This document shows, one piece after another, positions 60,193-64,000 of a DNA stretch of 64,000 nucleotides. Made by a program: the position numbers and the translations under genes. The notes beneath the pieces were generated by a model. That model was not told where the DNA came from, ran no database searches, and saw only the letters and a program-made list of their open reading frames with translations. Origin of the DNA: Apteryx mantelli (lineage: Eukaryota; Chordata; Aves; Apterygiformes; Apterygidae); assembly GCF_036417845.1 (NCBI RefSeq), contig NC_089979.1, forward strand, positions 25,733,958-25,797,957, given 5' to 3'. How positions within the stretch are numbered: position 1 is the stretch's first letter; the number at the start of each line of letters is the position of its first letter.

Positions 60193-63100
60193 AACACGAT
60201 GTACAGCTCGTCGGTTCCCTAACCTCCACATTTTACTGCTGAGAGTAGGTTCAGTTTGGGCTTTGTCTCAGTTTGGGTGGTATCTCCTACCACCTCCAGC
60301 CATCCCACTCAGGAAGGGACAATATTGCTCTTTTTATTTAGCGTGAAATAAAGATGCCTGCATTATCTTTCCTGAGGCATGTGATTGTAGATTAAAAAAA
60401 TGCGCTGCCATGACATTTCCCTATAGATACAACAGAGAGGCGCACACATGCATAGCCTCCTAACCTTCAGAACGGCTGAATAATTTGTAGTATAACAGAA
60501 TTACAGAATTGTTTTGTAGTTGTGCAAATAATTTACTATTCTCCATTCCTTTATTGTAGGCAAGTCTTCACACTAGTTTTACAGCCCCACAGCTTATCTC
60601 AGATCTGTGAACTTTTGACAAAGGAAAATAAATAAATGACGGGAAAAAAATCTTGGCAGTTAAGTATCATTTCTGAATGTCTGCAACAAGAAAATGTTCT
60701 CATATTTCAAACAAGTGCTAATTTTTATGGTATTGAGCCCGTCATTCTTTAGCTCTTCTTTTGATAGGAAGGTGCAGTGTGTAATGTCAGAAAGAGATTT
60801 TTCTCCCTGTGAAAAAAAAAACGCAAAGTTTTTCAAACCAAAAAGGTGGAGAATAAGGGCAAACAGTTATGCTGCACTGTATTTCTCTGCTTGCAGACTT
60901 AAAACTCTTTTCCACTTCAAGTAATGTTTACTTGTAGCAAAGAACATCGGAATATTTTTAATTGCAAGTGAAACTAAAAGCAGTCTTTCTTCAGGATCCC
61001 CTACATGAAAAAGGGGAGTTGATGGCAGCAAGGTATTCTCATGGAGTTGTAGTGTTGCAGTGTTTCCATACTTTCTTCACAGGTCAAACTGCTCATAGCC
61101 TAAAGTGCACAAATACTCACTTTTTCTCAGACCTTTATAATTCCCCGCTCTCTATAATTTATGTATCTTCATATGGAAAAATGATCATATTGGTTCCATG
61201 TTAGATATGTATACACTATCCTAAAACAATTTAAAAACTATTAGTAGGGTGTGAGGAGCATTACATTTATCACATTTACATCAAATAACAGAACAGCTAA
61301 TAGTTTAATAAACTGATTCTTCAAGCCTTGTGTTGGGCCAATAAGAAAGAGATGTTTTCAGTAATTCGTTTCATATGTTTATTGGATGCACATATTGCAT
61401 GTATTTGTCAATAGCATTGAAAGCTATGACTAGATAGGACAAAATAAACATTTTTAAACATGAACAGACTGCATTAGTAGCAGTGGAATGCATCTAGTTA
61501 ACTAAAAACATTGTCCTCAGGCACTAAAGGGATCATAATTACAGTTGCAACTCCACCTTCTGGCTTATTTTGCTCTGAGGAGTCCAAGAGTTTGGATTCA
61601 TTATTTTGAATAAATGTTGATACTTCCTTCAGGGTCTGAAAAAGGAAAAATTGACAGCCACATTCCAAAGAAAGCTTAGCTGGATGGAAAATGACTGCTT
61701 GCAAGAGTAATGTGCTCTTTGTTTAGTGGTGCAAATCAGTATCATCACTTTAAAAGTGTGTAACTAGGATAAATATTGAATACGAGACCAAACAGTTCTC
61801 TTCATTTCATGAGTTAAAGATTTCCATATGAAAATAAGGGTATACGTGTGAAATCAAACTTGTGGGAAAAACACAGTGGAAAGTTCTTCTAGACAGTGCA
61901 GTTTGGGCTACTTCAGAGAAGCACTGGGGGAGCACAAGGATAAATGAATCAGATGGAGATGTAGAGTGAAAAATCACTTCACTAGTTATTTTTGCGATAT
62001 CAAAAAGTCTCAAGTTTTCCATAGTTTTCCCCTTCTTTGTTTACTAGGGTACTGCCACAGACACTCTTCTATACTAAAGACAATATTTTTAACACTTAGT
62101 TTTCCTCTTAGCCAAACCTATATGTAGCGATTTATTTTCAATTTACTCTCAGTGACTTCAGAAAAACATCCAAACTTTTATGTACTTGGACAGAAGGGTT
62201 CTAAGCACGTAGCTTGCTTTCAAAAAAGGAATATACACTGATTCAGCTATAACATCTTTCTGTATCCTTAGAAATCAACAGGAACTGCTAGTCAAGCACT
62301 GGATTTAATGGAAAAAGTTATGATCTTGTATAAAGACAAGCACCAGCAGTGGAGCAGTGATAAATGAATCTGTTCAGAATTCCTGGCATGTAGATGCTGC
62401 GGAGTACATTTTGCTGAAACAGTTTCCATATCATGTTTGGCCTCATGAATGTTCAGTGATAGAGGCCAAATCCTCTCCCCAATCAAATCTCTGCAATTCC
62501 CTTCAACTACATTGCAGCTTTCATCTGTTTTCTTGCATCAGATTTTTTCACAGGAGTTGAGTCTTGCCAAGCATCTTGAAGTTGTATTATCAAGAATGTT
62601 TCAAGCACAAATCTCTTAGCCTCGTCACCAAAGACAAGCGTCTTTGCCCACATGCGTAAAGGGTTCCTTTACCCTAAATCCAAGGGAAAACTAGCGGTTT
62701 TTCACCAGTTTGGGCTGTGATCTTGGCCTTTAAAGGTACCTCATAAACATAGGTGCTGAAGTGAAGTAGGGTTTGGCCTTTGGGAGAGGAATCAGTGTCA
62801 GTAGGAGCCTGTGAAATGTTTCCAGGTGAAGAGAACAATCTTGAGCGTGTCCCCAGAACAGCCTGTTTGCAGGTCTTGGGAAAGTCAGCCCGTTACAACC
62901 CACATTCGGAGACTGAAATTAGAGCCGTGCCTGGGTATGATCGCTGTTTCCATCACTGCCCTCCCCCGGGGTATCTACTCTTTCTTCCTTCCCTCTGAAC
63001 AGAATTGAATGGGAGAGCACTGTGGGTATGAACGGGCTAAACAAAGTGACAAGACCTCCCCAGAGGAGAAAAGACTAATGGAAAAAGAAAAGAGGACCAA

Positions 63101-64000
63101 AGGCAAAAATGGCAGGAGTGCAAGGGCTGAGGGCTCAGGGTACCAGAGGGGCACCTGGAGCAGATGACCCCATACAAAAAGTACCTAAGTCACCACAAAG
63201 CCCTTCAAGTGCCTTAGCTAGTTTGCTGCATGTCGTTAAAAGACCTTTCCTGTTGTTGTCCCGTGCGTTCCTGTACCTCTGTGCCAGTCAGCAAGTGTCC
63301 AAGGAACTGCTCCTCCGCTTGCCATCCTGGGCCCTGGGCAATTGCCCAGTTTGGCTCCAGGGAGGGCTGCTCCCTTCCTACTCCTGGGGGCTACAGGGCA
63401 GCTTGCAACTAGTAATGGCCCCAACTGAAAGCCAAGAGGGAGAGAAGATGTGTTTTTGCAACACTAACGTGTTATAAATCCTCATGTAGGCCAGCCAAGA
63501 TGGAAACACTCTGGAAATACCGCCCTGCCTGTGCTAGGAGCTTCGCCAGAGCAAGGATTGGCTTTTGTGGTGCCCAAACATATTCCGAGCTGAAGTCTCT
63601 TCTAAGAGAAGCTGAAGGCCAGAGATGGGAGTGGGGAAGGAGGGAAGCCTAGGGGAAAAAGCAGTTGATGGCCAGGAGAGAGGAAATGAGGAAGGTATTG
63701 TCCCTTTCCCTACCGAGAATGGGACTATTTTAGTTGAAGAGGGAACATCTGCGAAGTAGTTTTAAAATAATATCTCAAAACAGCTATGACTAGCAGACAT
63801 CAGTCAGGGCAAATCTGTCTTTAAATTTCAGGCACTAGAGAACTGTATTTCTGTTGTGTTTAAACCAATTCAGCTAACCTCAGTTAATTTCCATTGTTGA
63901 AGGAGTCTAAGAGTGGCAGGAAAGAAAGAAAAAAACAAGAGTCTACTGAAGAGATATGCGGAGAAAGAAAAAAACATTTTGAGGGGAAGAAAAAGAATGG
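60193..64000. other. Intergenic, no gene seen
   Basis: AT-rich sequence, becoming somewhat G/A-rich at the right edge. I looked for the first coding exon of VPS13B, the expected next gene on the plus strand, and did not see it; no CpG island appears before base 64000 either. Confidence 0.6.

Noticed and set aside
60193..64000. Start of VPS13B, expected next on the plus strand
   Set aside because: I looked for a MLESYVTPIL-like first coding exon and a CpG island and found neither; the gene probably starts right of the window.

Overview
The window is most likely from a bird. It holds a 5'-truncated CR1 LINE, has low repeat density, and has only about 22 kb between the STK3 start codon and the putative OSR2 exon 1. 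In mammals, from memory, this gap is much larger. STK3 and OSR2 transcribed away from each other is the conserved vertebrate arrangement of human 8q22, with VPS13B expected further right. The species cannot be fixed from the sequence alone.

Layout. 1-11057 (minus strand): the 5' part of STK3 (MST2, Hippo-pathway kinase), with coding exons 1-3, large introns and a CpG-island promoter at about 10.6-11.95 kb. 11.95-29.2 kb: intergenic. This part contains the CR1 copy (13.27-14.5 kb), a small orphan GC-rich island (16.0-16.45 kb), and a stretch of decayed coding-looking sequence on the minus strand (21.7-24.66 kb) that ends in a poly(A)-like tract. 29.2-38.7 kb: a very broad CpG-rich domain around OSR2 (plus strand), a five-zinc-finger developmental regulator. 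Its three coding exons are complete and encode 312 residues. A second acceptor inside the last exon would give a 276-residue, three-finger isoform. 39.9-40.7 kb: an orphan CpG island. 40.7-64 kb: intergenic, with ancient interspersed repeats (MIR-like, inverted-repeat and other relics), a small GC-rich minisatellite and microsatellites. I see no VPS13B exon.

The two genes do not form an operon or pathway. STK3 is a broadly expressed cytoplasmic kinase, while OSR2 is a tissue-restricted transcription factor in limb, palate, kidney and joint development. The long non-coding stretches around OSR2 are the expected place for its distal enhancers. Most long open frames in the GC-rich regions are composition artefacts and are not annotated.
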